A stretch of 64,000 nt of DNA from Varanus komodoensis (GCF_004798865.1 NW_025335268.1:85308934-85372933); one strand, 5' to 3'; positions 38,389 through 51,335 are shown, counted from the stretch's first letter. The notes: generated by a model from the sequence alone, not told the origin. Program-made: numbers and translations.

Positions 38389-39510
38389 GCTCTAGCTTCT
38401 GCTAGCGATCGTTTTCAGCTTTGCTCTGATTTTTTTTCTATTAAGAGTTCATTGGCACTACCAGAATTTCGACCATCCTTCCTGGAACTGGCCCTCTCCT
38501 GTTCATCAGCCTTCTTCCCATGTTTGGCCCTTGGGAAGCAAACTAAGCCAAGAGAAATTCTGCGAACACCCACAGAACTCTGGTCACACAACGAACAGCC
38601 TTCTTCTGCAGCACATGCAGTACAAACAAAAGCTGGCAGTCACATGCCACTTGCACTTCCTGGAGGACACCCATACAAACACTTGGTGCGCTGGCCAGTA
38701 AATTGGAATCATGACTGCAAGAAAGCAGGCTGGAGTTTGGGTAGCCAAGCCCAGGGAATCTGACATATCCCCACGCCAAAACATGCAACCTTGTCACACA
38801 TCACTAGTCACTGCCACAAGCCACTTCTGGCCTTGTTTTGGCAGTAAGAATACAACTGATCCATCTTCTAATTCCAATTATGTAGACTGATTTCTGTATT
38901 GGTCATCTGGTGATGTCCATGTGCACAGTCGTCTGATGTGCTGCATGAACTATGTATTTGCAACAAAGAGATTGTTGGTGTCACAGAATCCTGAGTAATC
39001 ATCCGACTTTGTTTCAGTTCCCTGTGCCAAATTCTCTAACAACATCTGATTCTGCTTTGTTTCCTACTTCCACCTTACAGTCACCTATGATTATTCTGGT
39101 GTGTTAGCAACTCCTTCTTGGACACTTCCATAAGGCTTTTCAACTTCTTTTTCAGCATCTGTTGTTGGAGAGCAGACTTGATTGATGCTTGTCTTGACAG
39201 GTGTTTCAAGAATTCCGATTGATAGGATTCAGTCAGACACGGCACTGTAGTCCCTTATTGACTGTGCTACGTCTTGCCTAAGTATCGGAGCCACTCCATC
39301 TCTTCTGCATTTGTTATTTCCAAAGTAAAACACTTTGTGCTTGTCTGATTGGAAATGTCCCATTCCAGTCTACTTTAGGTCGCTCACACCAGGTACTGTG
39401 ATGCTTAACCATTCCATTCCCTGTTTGTCTTGAGTTTCCAATTTGTCTTGAGTCATACTTCTCAAGTACCATGTTCCAGTTGCATGCATTGTGCAGGATC
39501 TGGCTTCCTT
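38389..39510 (-). repeat. RTE/BovB-like LINE, endonuclease domain
   Basis: Minus-strand translation shows, from 39500 leftward with several frame shifts, motifs of the apurinic-type endonuclease of RTE/BovB LINEs: KVDWNGTFPIRQAQ against the ELKWTGMGEF region, a GDCKVEVGNKAES block (GDWNAKVG in intact copies), HMDI-R-PIQ (TSPDGQYRNQIDYI), RRWISCILTAKTRPEVACGS, and after a second insertion NELLIEKKSEQS. Decayed and inactive. Confidence 0.7.
38461..38801. mobile_element. Unclassified ~340-bp insert inside the RTE/BovB-like LINE
   Basis: The LINE reading breaks between ...RPEVACGSD and NELLIEK, and about 340 bp of unrelated sequence fills the gap. A short direct repeat, CACTA, lies at both sides (38456-38460 and 38802-38806). 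Part of the insert (38545-38610) resembles 54145-54210, so it belongs to an interspersed family. No terminal inverted repeat or tRNA-like head was found. Confidence 0.45.
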
Positions 39511-40002
39511 TCACTTCTCTGCATGCCAGCCACTAGACTGCCTTTCTGTTTTGCTCTAGTTGTGTCATTAGCAGCAGCGCTATTTGTACTTGTCCTTTGC
39601 TCTTCCCCAGTGGCTAATTGAGTGCCTTCCAGCCTGAAAACTCCCATTTTCTGGCATTTCTTGTTTCATTTTGGCTTGTTTCATCATAGGGTTTTCAAGT
39701 AAATTCAGAAATGTTTTAGCAGTGCCTTCCTCTGCAGGATAGGTGCATGTCACTGCTTTTGTTTGTGAAAGATCTCCCACCAGTGTCATCCTCGACTGCA
39801 CTTGCTGCCAGTAGCTGCTCTCCAGAATATCCATTCTCTTCTGCTGATGCGACCTTTTGTCCTGAAGATGATGGATGCCTCTTAGACTGGTGTCTCCGCT
39901 TTGACCATTCTGCCTTAGGTGACCCTTGCTAGAGCCCAGCCTAGGGAGAGTCTGGCCTCCTGGCAGCACAGCTCTTGTCTTCCCTGACTCTCTCAACAAC
40001 CC

Positions 40003-40015
40003 GCCCCCCCCCCCC
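40003..40015 (+). repeat. Poly-C run
   Basis: About thirteen consecutive C. Confidence 0.85.
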
Positions 40016-40346
40016 GCACATTATGTTAAAGTATGCGTGCGAGAGGGAATGATTCATGATAAGAGATGTATAACTAAAATTATGCAGAAACAAAAGCAGG
40101 CTTGGGAGGCAATGTTTATCCCCCTCTCTCATAATCAGAGTTCTCAGATAAAACTGAATGGTGTGAGATTCCAAAGAGGCAAGGGAAATTCCTGGTTTCA
40201 CACACTGCACTGCTATCAGCTTCCACAAGATGTGCTGATGGCCACCCAACAAGGGTGAAAACCGACCTTACTTTTAAGCAGCTATGGATGTAGCAACTAC
40301 AGTATGTCTTCTTTTCATTTTTTTGCTCTAGAGCAGGTACAAAGGA

Positions 40347-40500
40347 GCTGATCTGGATTGTAAAGCCCCCCTCCAGTCCTCAGATAGGGTCCCTGTCTGA
40401 TCCAAGACCCTGCACCTTCTCTAGAGTCAAAATGAAAACAAACCTCTAGCCGAAAGACTGTGCATTTAAAGTAAGGTCCGGTATGGCCCTTAGATGACTT
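40347..40500 (+). repeat. Unnamed interspersed repeat X (copy 1)
   Basis: Starts GCTGATCTGGATTGTAAAG and includes AGATAGGGTCCCTGTCTGAT and CATTTAAAGTAAGGTCCGG. It aligns along its length with 61826-61975 (GCTGATCTGGATCCTAAA, ACTAGGGTCCCAATCTAAA, ATTTTAAATAATGTCTG). Family not recognised. Confidence 0.5.
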
Positions 40501-40624
40501 CAGAGGAGGATTATATAATTTCATGGATGATAAAGCTATGAGAGGTCGCTGGCCGCAATCACTGCTATATACCCCCTCCAGCCTCTGCGTACCAGCTAGG
40601 GGTGACAGCAGTAGAGGGGTACGG

Positions 40625-40840
40625 TGCATGTGTCCTCCTTGTGGGTTTCCCATAGGTGTCTCTTTGGCCACTGTGAGAAACATAAAAGGAGCCATGCTGG
40701 AGCAGAGGAAGGGTCCCGCTCATCCGGCATCCTCCTTGCCAGGGGTCCACAGGGGCCCACGAGAAGGAACTGAGTGCTGCAGCCTACCGCTCCCCATGCT
40801 CCCTGCAGCTGGTGTGCAGAAGCATTCTGCCGAACCAGAC
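40625..40840 (+). repeat. Unnamed interspersed repeat Y (copy 1)
   Basis: Contains TTGTGGGTTTCCCATAGGTG, GGCCACTGTGAGAAACATAA, AAGGAGCCATGCTGGAGCAG and AGAAGCATTCTGCC. The second half recurs at 48825-48995. It resembles a widespread reptile repeat with the core AGCCCTGCTGGATCAGGCC. Confidence 0.5.
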
Positions 40841-42159
40841 AGGCCTTTCCTTAACTAACCTGGAAGGGAATGCTTGTTTATCACAAGCACGCTGCCTAAA
40901 GAGCACAGTGTGCCAGGACGTGACTACCCACTTGTTTGTTCTTGCCTGCCATGTTTGTATCTGCTTTTCCTTCTGCCTTGTGTTGTCTTCTTGTGTTCCT
41001 TTGATCTTGCATTATCTGCTTTCTGCCTGCTCATCCACTGACTGCCTCATCTCCACCTCTCCACAAACTGCTCAGCTCTTGTTATTTCAGAACTGGTCTC
41101 CATAATATTCCACCCACCTTCCATGGTATATGAAAAATAAAAAAGACTTTCACTGGGAAGAAAATGGGTGGGTGGGCAGAGAAGAGAGAAATGGAAGGCT
41201 CAAGGGTGCTGCTCTGTCAGGCTTGATAGAACATCTCACCTATTTTGCATCAGAGCATGGGACACCTGAAGGGATGAATTCAATACAAATCCATCATACT
41301 GTGGTTGGGAAGAAACATTTAGGCTTTCAAGGCATGGGGTGCCTGATGAGCAAAGCCAAAGTTGAGCTGCTGGCTGTCTATCACTTAGCATGCAGTGATT
41401 CCATTTATGCTGATGTGCTTCGTATTTTACAAAGAGCAAAGGAATTCATAAGGCAGATGGAGTGTTTTAACTTGCTCTTCTAGAGTTTGGGATTGCCTAA
41501 GAAGCCAAACAGGGAATACTGCTGCATGCAAAGTGGCTCGGAGACTAGACATATTGAGATAGATCTGAAAGAGGACCTGCAGGGGCTGAAAAGGAAACAC
41601 AGTTTTGAGATAGGGACATAATACATCAGTTGATTGGAGTTGGAGGAGCACTGGAAGAAAGAATGATGTTAGCGTCATCTTAGGTATCTCTTCATAAATT
41701 AAATGCTCATTGTGAGCAAGAGACCAGATAAACTGGTGCTTTCAAAACACCACTGTGCATCTGGATTCATTCTAAGAACTGGCACTAAGAGTCTAATCAT
41801 CTTTAGTGCAGGATCTTGGGGAAATGGCCTTTATGGATTAGAAAACAGGTGGAGAACCAGAGTCCGGGGGCCAAATACAGCCCTCCTGGAGTATCCCGAA
41901 GGCCATGCGCCCTTCCCCAGGGCCTATCCCCTTTCTCCTGACTGCTCCTTTGGTGTTTTCCTGGTTTTTGTGAAGTTTTGCCCCCATTTGAAATAGCTGA
42001 AAGGCATCTTCTAAGCCTTAGCTATTAGCATTAAGAGCTTTAAGTCCCCAAGAGCGTTTCCAAATTGGAATTTGGCATTCAGGCTGAAAGAGGTTGGATG
42101 TCTCTGCTTTAGAAGAACAGCATCTCTATTACTGCAAAATTGCTAACCCCTTCTCCAGG

Positions 42160-42486
42160 GGATCTGTTGGCCACATATAGGTACGTGAGGGGGTGTCACA
42201 CAGAGGTGGGTAGAGACCTGTTCTCCCCTGCAGAGAAAGGCAGGATGCGCTCCAAAGGAGCCAACACAAGGAACCAAGGTTCAATCTGGATGCCGGGAAG
42301 TACTTCCTGACCCCCAGGGTATGGAATGGGCTTCCACAGGAGGTGGTTGAAGCCCCATTGGTGAGGGTGTTCAAGGATAGGCTAGACATGCACATGGTAG
42401 GCATGTCATGAGTGGAGCCGACTGGAGCTGGGGGTCAGACTAGATGGCCTGGGAGGCCTCTTCTGACTTGCTCTGTTTCTATGTTT
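42160..42486 (+). repeat. CR1 LINE, 3' end
   Basis: Plus-strand copy with TGGAATGGGCTTCCACAGGA, GGTGTTCAAGGATAGGCTAG, GGGGGTCAGACTAGATGGCC and a terminal TTCTATGTTTC. It is the same subfamily as 6612-6975 in the opposite orientation. Confidence 0.85.
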
Positions 42487-45173
42487 CCACATGTTGAGCA
42501 AGAAGGCAGGACTTCTCATTGCACTGAAAAGGCAATGAGGCTAGGTCACCTGTTTTGAACCATGCTCCACTGCAGAAGCTCCTAGTCACAGATTATTTTT
42601 CTGTAGTGCACATTTTTCTGAACATTAAGGGCTGCAGCTTTTACACACAGGATCCCCTTCCCACAGCTGCCAGGAGAGGCACATGTTCCCACCAGGAATA
42701 ACCACAGACCAGGTATGCATTGATTCTACTGAGATAAGAGAAAACTTTCAGGCCCGCTATCTCACAGTCAGCACAACACAGGTGGATTATGCATTTTTGA
42801 CCTTACTGCACAGATAAAAAGGAGAAGGAGTCCCTTTAGGTTAGATCATATTTTACCCAGAAGCATATCATGGGACAGACAGGTCAGTCCAGGCTCACAG
42901 TTGTGCTTTTCTGTGAGAAGCAGCAACTTCAATTTGAGGACGCTGCTGCCAATTAATCAGATGTGCACATGTTTATATAAGAATCTGGAAAGTATTGTAA
43001 GGAGTAGCCTTTCTGAGTATTGAAAAGATCAGCACCTGCTATAGTACTTGGCTGATTTGGAATCTGACCAGCCAGGCAGAACCTGAAAGTGTTGGCTTTA
43101 GGGCATGGATATTTTGGAGCCAGGCTCAGATTCTCATCCCAGTTATGAAGCTCACTTGGGGAAAGGCTTAGTGCATAAGGTTCTTATAAGGATCAAATTG
43201 GCAAATGTGCCACCTACATAGTGATAAAAGGAATTGTATCACCAAGGAAGAGGACAAAAGGATTCATCCATTTTTCATAACTTTGCATGATCAACTGTAT
43301 ATGTATAGGAACATATACATTTAGAAATAATAATGATAATTTCAATACAAACAAAGATACATACAAAAACAGATAAACAAGCAAAACAGTGATCACTGTG
43401 CTAGATCATGAGGAAGAAAAAAGATCTATTGACAGACAATTCCTTTAGGTCCAGCAACTTTCCACAAAAATCTACCAGTTCTCCAGAGCCCTTTACTAGG
43501 CTTAGAGGTGCAACACCTACTAGTGTCAAATTCATTCAGGGGGCACAATCATGTGGGTGAAGCCAGTGCAAAGGAGCCTCATTTGCTCTCCACTTGCTCT
43601 TAATCATGGAGTCATAAAAACCAAATAGAGCTTCTGTGTGGGAAGTGCCAGGATTCAAGCCAGGGAGCAGGTGTAGCTTTTAACTGCTATATAGCAGAAA
43701 AGCAATCGAGCAGCGGCTTTTTATCTTCCTCGAGTCTCTTCATCCTCCACATTCTTTCATCCTGCAAACAGTGCTTTTGCTTTTGCCATAAAAGAGACAG
43801 GAAGTGGGGGGGAGGGGTAACCGGGTCTAAAGGACATGTAGGTCAGCTGCATTCTCTTTTATTGCTGCTGCGGATATGTGGAAAGGCTATGCATTGTCTC
43901 CATGTTGTGACTGGACCATTCTCTCTGTGTGTCCTTTCAGTTGTTTGTATCCATTTTGATGCATGTTGCCTATTTACATGCCCAAAATCCTGACCTGGCT
44001 CAGCATTGCCCCTACAGCTCTCAACCCCTGTCCTTTACATATGAACTTATACCTTAGATTATGCATACCATATGGAAGGAATTCAACTTGCACCATGTTT
44101 CTGAGAAAAAGGCACATTGTGGGTTTCTGGAAATCTATTGAAAAGCTATGGGGGTTGCATAGAACAATATAGCAGAGTACAAATGAAAATATGTGCTAAC
44201 CTAATTTGAGACTTAATGGAATCATCATTTTGTCATAAATATAACCCGCCACCCCCTGCATGCACATGATCTCACAGCCACACACACCAGCGTGCAGCTT
44301 TGCATTTGCCTTCTACTGAATCAGTGTGCCACGCAGTGGTTCTCTCATTAGGAAATAAAATGTGGAGGGATAATGCGCAGGAGTTGCAAGCAGAAACGGA
44401 GGAATCTTGGCAGTGTGCGGCGCATGTGCCAACGGCAACCTATCCAGCCCCCAAGCAAGCCTTTGCTTGTGGCTCACAGCACAACAACTGTTAGCTCGGC
44501 TCACTTTTGATGAGGTCATTTCACCCCTCTGGACACTAGCTAGAAAGTCATCACAGTCTACACAGCGAGTGGGACTTGCCAGTGAGTTTATTGCCCTCAG
44601 GGTTGTAAAACATCAGCCAAGGAAGGGGACAGATGGAGCAGGCTCTTTCAAGTCCAGTTCACTTCCACATGTGCTCACTCTATGTCTGCAGCATTCTACT
44701 GCCACATTAATGTGTGATTTACAAAAACTCACATAAAGCCAACGTTTAAATGCTTATATAAATAGATATTTTAAAATTATTTAAATGATTTTTTTCTCCA
44801 GACAAGCATTCCTAGACATGTTTTCTTTCAAAACACACATTTCTAAATGCATGTAAACCTGTGTGCAGGTGCTGAACTGAAACTGAATCACAACATTTGG
44901 AGACCTGCCACACACACTGGATAGGTGAGCTTCAGGCTGCATGGAAGATGAGGAGGAGCAGGTCAAGTATCTTTGCATCAGAATTCAGAAAGATTAATTT
45001 CTTCAAGCATCCTAGATCTGAACCATAAAATCTCCACTCCTGTGCTAGACCAAATGGAGATGTATGAAGAGCAGCCGAATAGAGATTTTTTGCCAATAAG
45101 TTGCCCTGACTGAACACAAAAGCCCCATAAAAATATTGTTCCTATATCTTACTCAAGGGAATGAAATACTTAC

Positions 45174-45256
45174 AGCTTCCAAATTTTAATGGACAAGCAT
45201 GGGCATCCATGGGAAAGTCTTCGAGCTGCATGGGACATTCAGCAGAGATGGTCAAT
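45174..45256 (-). CDS. GABRA5: GABRA5 exon: Cys-loop
   Basis: An 83-bp exon between a TTTCTGCTAG acceptor and a GTAAGT donor. It encodes [20 protein letters not shown] and CPLKFGS, including the two cysteines 13 residues apart ([15 protein letters not shown]) that form the disulfide defining the Cys-loop receptor family. Length and phases (2 at the 5' side, 1 at the 3' side) fit exactly between the flanking exons. It is too short to appear as an open frame and was found by motif. Confidence 0.97.
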
Positions 45257-46711
45257 CTAGCAGAAAGAAAAAGAGATTGAATTCAAATCTTTCTTTTGAT
45301 CCAACACTTTATTCCTATACCATATGCACAGAATCATTTGTTTATTCCCTTGATTTCTAGGTTACCAAGAGAATCTTTAATAATTTCTTGATGATAGTTA
45401 GTGTTCTTGTCATTCATCTCAATTAACCTCTTCCTTGCTGTCTTGATTTTTAACTGGTTCTAACAACTTTGGGAGACTGTCCCAGCACTGATGTAAGCCA
45501 TGCCCCAAAATGCTTGTGAAGTCAAGGGGAAAGGAACTGATTTCCCTTTGCCTACAAGTCCTAAAGACACAGCAGTAGCATTGAGTCGTGTTATCCTGGT
45601 ACTGTGACAATGTTGGATACTGCTCAAAGAGGGAACTGCATATTACTTTTCCTCATCAAAATGTTTTAGGTAAAATTCTGACATTTTGCAAAGCATCAGT
45701 CCTACCAGGTAAAAAAACCCAGCATTTTGAATGGTGCCCAGATAATAAAGAGCACAGTTGTTAAGAAGACAAAGGCCCTGTTGGATCTGTCCATTTTCTC
45801 CCACGTTCTGATCACACAGTGGCTAACACTGGCTTCTTGCTCCAGGAAAACCCATGAATGTTGCAAGAAACTGCAAGCTAAGCCAATGTTGCATGATCAG
45901 ACATTTCGACTGTACTGTAGTTACTGCATGGGGGAGTGTGTTTGTGTAACTGAGTGTGAGGCAGAATAGAGAGAGAAAGAGAGAAAGCATTATTTCTGTG
46001 CCTAACTGAATACATTTTACTTTTCAGTAACAATGCAAGCCATTACGAATGTGTGAATAAACCAGGAAAGTCAGTATGACTGCTGTACTGTCAGTGTGAA
46101 AAGAATCTCCTCTATTGCTCCTTGTGCTGCTTTGAGCTTCACGGAAGGGACAGCGCCCTGAACTGAAAGATGAGTTCAGGGTAATATGTCCAGCCCCTCA
46201 ACCAAGCCAATCTATGTTTGTCCTACTTATAGCAGACCAATTGAAAAGAATGAAATGCGTATCTCTTCTGTGGGTGATCAAGAGAAGGTTTAGTTTTGCC
46301 TGAGCATGGAGCAGAGCACACATCAGAGTCGCCATGATGTCGCCACCCATAAACAACCTCCCACATGATGACTGACTGTCCGGCTGGAACTCGATCTTGT
46401 GATGGCCAAACGCAGGATGCTAATTTGGTGTGGAAACAAGCTGAGATCATCAGCAGTGTGCTGCTGGCTTATGAATCTTGGCTCATTTGGGAGCAATGAC
46501 CAGGGCTCAGGCATCACAGTAAGCTGTGTCTTCCTGGTCAGTTTTAATTGCTTGCATGGAGGACAACATGCCTGGACTGGCTGTGTGCACCAGCGAGCTC
46601 CGCATTCCCGTTAAACCAAGAATCCTGTGAACAAGGTCAATGATACATTGTTTAACTTCCAAAATTCTGCCCGTTCTGCCAGGATTTAGCATCTATATCT
46701 GCCTGCCTTAA

Positions 46712-46832
46712 TGTGATGCCATCCAGATGTTTTGACTACAATCCCTATCAGCCTCAGTCAGCAGGTCAGGAGATGGGAGTTGCAGAGAATATAAAGAGGG
46801 CACCAGGTTAAAGGTGGCTGGTCCATGCTTTG
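46712..46832. mobile_element. Foldback DNA element, same family as 8223-8340
   Basis: GCCATCCAGATGTTTTGACT, ACAATCCCTATCAGCCTCAG and GGAGATGGGAGTTGCAG, then GGGCACCAGGTTAAAGG. The layout is as in the other copies but the right arm is decayed. Confidence 0.5.
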
Positions 46833-48824
46833 CCTACCCATGCACAGCATTACATGTGATTTAATACTGTGAAAGAAGCCTTAAGTACAGCTTCAGCTTC
46901 TGTACAAGTTTGACCAAGGGAAGAAATTCTGAAAGATGGCATTTGGACAGAGTTATGGTTCATGTAGTTCAAAGGCAAATTATCATGAGGTCAGAAACTA
47001 CGCATTCATTCTCTCCCCCCCCCCCGCCCCCGAGACACCTAGCTACTTAAATTTAACAACAGAGTTGGGCTTATTTATTAATTTAGGAAAGCACTATATC
47101 CAGGGTTTTGCTAAAGGAAAATGCATATGTTATGGAATAAAACATTAGAGACACAACTCCAACTTTCTCTCACTGAATTTGGTGAGACCTACACATGCTT
47201 ACCCTGAATTAACAAACACAGTAGCGTGTTTCCAGGAGTTTAAACTGGAGTGATAAACTTGTCATTCTCCAGTTTTGCACCTTTAAGGCAAAAAACTGTA
47301 AAAGGAACACAGCCAATGAAACGCTCAAAAGTCGCCAAATAGTTTTTTCATGTTTTAGTGGCTGCTCATATTTTGTGCACGCTCTTCTAATCTCATTTCC
47401 CTGCTTTGCTCTTGGCCAGCGTTCCTTCTTACACCTTAAGGGCTTCCACCTGGCCAAGCTTGCTTAGGCCTCCTTTGAGGAAGTGCGCAGCACCTGTTGG
47501 ACTATAGCTATCCTGCCTCTCTTCTGGCTTTTCCCCATCTTTGCTCCAGAGTTCCTTTCTAGGCTGCCCAGGAGCACGGCCATGCCACAAGCACTCTGAA
47601 TTCTGTATTTGGAGCTCCAGCGCCTTTCTTTCTCATAACCATAGTCTGTGCAAGTTTCCATACTTAGAAAAAGCGATCCTTCCTCCTTTGCTACTGCAGG
47701 ACAGTGATGAGGCTTAATTACTATTTGTATGTGCTGTGTACTTTTGACAAGTGCTTTCAACACCCTCAAACAGCAGTAGCTGCATGTGGGCAAAGTCTTA
47801 TTTTTACTAGGGCTAGCAGGTGTCTCCTTCAGTACGGTGGGTAATTTATCACTGTCATTGTGGCAGACTTTTGCTATGAGAGCTGAGCCAAATCCTGTAG
47901 TCCTGGGGTAGCCAAAGCACAGCCGATGGACACCACGATGCCCCCGGATATCACTCTTGGCACCCACCAGGTTCCCTGACCAGCCGTGATTTCTGTTTGA
48001 TTGTTTAAGATGCTTCTAATTCAAAACAAGAAACTAGCCGTGAGGCTCAGATGCTGCAAAGCAAAGTGCCTGTCTGTACTTCCATCTGTACTTCCAAGGA
48101 TGCCTGTGGGCCCCAGGTGGCTTTCTTGGCCAAGCTGCTTGTCCCTGAGCCTCAGCCATCTGTGCAGAAAATATGGGGTTTTTCAAAAAGTGAGTTTGCC
48201 TTTTGGAGTTCCTACACCAACTCTGCCTTGTGCTTGTTCTTGAGAGTTATTTTGTGTTTAGTCACAGCAATCTGCCTTTTGAGAAATGGATGTGTCCACC
48301 AAGACAAAAAGGTTGGAAAACTCTGCTTTATCTTACTGATGTAGAAAGAGCACACCAAGGCCCTACAAAACCACAAGAACTGGCTGCAAACCACATACAG
48401 GAAGACTAAAAGAAAAGGAGTCCATGAAACACATGGAGCACACCAGTCAGGGCAAAATTATATGAAAGCAGCTTCCTTATGCTGAATTCCCCTTCTGAAA
48501 CATGTAGCAGTAGAACATTTCCCATAAGGTCCTGCTGCCATCACATATTCTCCCAGCTCCTCTCACCATCACTGGCTGCCATTGGCTCACATAAGAAGCC
48601 ACCCTCCCTGAAACCCCCGTGTGGGTAGAGTTTCTTAAAGGACCATGAGCCCTGTTCTTCTTTTGCTGCCAGCTGTCCTAAATCAAAATATTCTATACAA
48701 TGGAATGCATGCAAATGCACAGATACTAATCTGTTTGCTAAATTCCTGGATCTGCTTCTGAATCTCATTGGTTTGTTGTTACAACTCTTGGCCAGTACGA
48801 AAAGCGTACCATCTGGAAGGATGC

Positions 48825-48995
48825 ATTTTGGAACGTAAGAAGGGCTGTGCTGGATCAGAGAAAGGCCTTGCTGGCCCAGCACACAGTGGGCCTCTAGATA
48901 CCTTTGCGGAGCCCACATGATGGATGCGTACACTCTCCTGCTCAAGTTCCCCGGCAAGTGGTATACTGAGGCATACTGCCTCCATACGAGAGGCG
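48825..48995 (+). repeat. Unnamed interspersed repeat Y (copy 2)
   Basis: AGAAGGGCTGTGCTGGATCA, GCCCACATGATGGATGCGTA, AGTGGTATACTGAGGCATAC and TGCCTCC align with the second half of 40625-40840. Confidence 0.5.
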
Positions 48996-49917
48996 ATGCA
49001 TAGCCGTCACGACAACTAGTCAGTCATGACTGGTTGATCTGTAGCCTGCCTTCCATTAGGACAAATGGCGCCCAGGTGCCTTGCAGTCATAAAGAACCTT
49101 GATTAACACAACAATAAAACAAACACAACTTGATAGCATTGTCTTCCATGAATGTGCTCAGGCCATCCCTTTAAAGCCCACAACTTGCATGACCTTTGTT
49201 GAGAGGCTACTACAAAATCCTTAGAGCAGCCCAGGAGGGGCTGCTACCCTTCCTATGAAGAAGGAAAGCTGTGCATTCATTGTAGTCACACAACCATCAA
49301 CGATCGCTTCTGCAAATCATTTGCTGCACACTACATTTATGCAGGGCCAGCAGCAGACTGCAGCCAATAACTAGTCATTGGTGTCTGCAGATGGTCAAAT
49401 CAGTGAGGTGAGTGGGGATTCTTCTTGAGGGAAAGATTTCCATGAAAAACATGCACTGGGCAACATCCCATGTCCGTGCTCTGCTAGCGGAAGCAACTGC
49501 CAGCACGACAGGGAGTGAGCATGATGTCCAGCTAAAATGTGGAGTGTGTTGTACTACAGCATTTAAGGAGTGATCCTATGGCTGCTCAGCAGAGGCCCTG
49601 AGGCAGCATATGTGGGGTCATGGGACCTTTCGGTGGGGGGAACCGCTCTGCTCTTAAAGCTCCAATCTTGGAGTCTTTATTTTCATTCTTTTCTGATGTT
49701 GGAGCTCTCTCCCGGACCTTCCCAACCATTGATCCTCTAAGGTCTGAACACTGACCTTGTAAGCAGGTGGGAAATGGCTACTTTGGAGTGTGCTAGTGGG
49801 AAGGAGAGCAACTAAGAATCAGTGGGATCCAAAGGCTTATCAGTCCTAAACCATGTCCCTGACCTGTGAAAACATTTACAGCAGCTTTGAGCCAGACTAA
49901 ACTGGGGTGGGCAGCAG

Positions 49918-49930
49918 CGGGGGGGGGGGG
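49918..49930 (+). repeat. Poly-G run
   Basis: About thirteen consecutive G. Confidence 0.8.
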
Positions 49931-51019
49931 ATTTTGAGCAAAAATGCAGGCAGCCCTATCTCCCTGCTACTTCTGTCCTGTTGGCTCCTGCCGATAAAGC
50001 ATAACTTGGAGTTGAGTCTGACATGTGGGGCTCTGCTGCAGATCTTAGGATTGTTTCCTTGAACCCCATTGTTGCATTTTGCCTATTCCTGAAGACCTGT
50101 TGGAGAGTATGCATAATGCCCAGATAATGTGCAATATTCAGTCAAGATATGCACATTCCCCAAGGTCTATTAGAGATTATGCATAACATTTCAAAAAAGT
50201 GTCCTGTTTATTAACAGATACTATACATATCCTGCAGAAGATCTGAGGAATTTTGCTCTCACACACCCTTGACTAGGTAACAGTCAGACTCTGGGAATTT
50301 TACTGGAAATGTTTTCAATTCAAAATGTACTAGAAAATCCAACTTCCTAGTCAAAACTAGAACAAAATTTGCTGTTCTATGGAACAACACATGCTCACCA
50401 CAAGTCTAAGATGAATGTGATGCATTAGACACTGATGTGACAACATTTCTAGCTCCTACAATTACTCTTTGATATTTTATCATAAATGGCCTCCAATTCT
50501 CATGGTTTCACCATTAAGGAAGCAGGCTTCAGAACATATGGTTTATCAGTTCAGTCCTACTACTCATTTCCACTGCAGCACAGGAGTATCCCAGGAAAAG
50601 TTCCCTGCCTTTTCCAAGGGCCTTTTCCGATAGCATCTGATGTGGACTCCTTTGCCAAACAAGCAGAGGCAGCAGCAAAGATGGCATGCCTTCCAGTTAC
50701 AACTCTACGATGACTCCATTGAACTGAATGGACCTACTTCCATGATCATACATACAGCACTGGCTTGGGTTGTATGGCCCATACAACCCATGCTAAAAAA
50801 CCCACAGTCCCATGTTCAAAAGACCACTTCATCATCTCCTGCCTGCCATAGACACTAAATATTAATAATCAAGATATAAAAGTCATATTGTGCAGTACAT
50901 CTTTCTTCTGTTCTGTCTCTGAATTTGTGATAAAGATGAGCTCAGTCCTTACTCCTCACAAGCCTGAACATTGTTTCCAAGAACAAATTTAGTGCATAAA
51001 CACATTCATGGAACTAGTT

Positions 51020-51335
51020 TTATTTCAAGCTTTTTTATGTTTCCTCCCATGTGGGCCTTCTCATTCTCTTTCTCAGAGATTGCATCAGGTACTATCAAAA
51101 GACTAATAACAAAGCTGGACCCAAAACCTGCTGATTAAAGAAAAGAGCTTCAGCGGAAGCAGCTCTCGATGGGAATAATAATGGCTGTGCTTATTAAAGC
51201 GCAGCTGGGCGAGTCACCATTAGAATCTACAAGGGATTATACAGCTGTGCAGGGAAAACATCTGGCATGCTAGTTTGTCTTCGAAAAGAACAGACCAGAT
51301 TTAAAATTAAGATAAGGTTTGGTTTGCTTGTTTTT
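51020..51335. promoter_or_regulatory. Possible conserved intronic regulatory element
   Basis: A repeat-free block with closely spaced motifs: AACAAAG (SOX-like), CAGCTG twice (E-boxes), GGGATTATA (OTX/PITX-like core GGATTA), AGATAAGG (GATA) and TTAATGG-type homeobox cores nearby. The call rests only on motif density and lack of repeats. Comparison with other species would be needed to support it. Confidence 0.2.

Larger units (their letters stand above)
24374..45173 (-). other. GABRA5: Large GABRA5 intron (20.8 kb)
   Basis: Bounded by a GTAAGT donor at 45173 and an AG acceptor at 24374. It contains the nested RTE/BovB-like and L2 LINEs, CR1, foldback elements and a short hairpin, all listed separately. 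The stretches 24380-24900, 25035-26060, 26120-28450, 28565-35950, 40850-42150 and 42490-45170 hold no recognised gene or repeat. Parts of 27100-27200 and 32580-32900 are AT-rich and look single-copy. Confidence 0.85.

Noticed and set aside
39580-39999. 139-residue minus-strand open frame next to the RTE/BovB-like LINE
   Set aside because: It probably belongs to the decayed 5' part of the LINE or its flank. No identifiable protein.
47464-47967. 167-residue minus-strand open frame in the second large intron
   Set aside because: No recognisable family, no good start context and no neighbouring exon. Its length alone is within chance for 64 kb searched in six frames.
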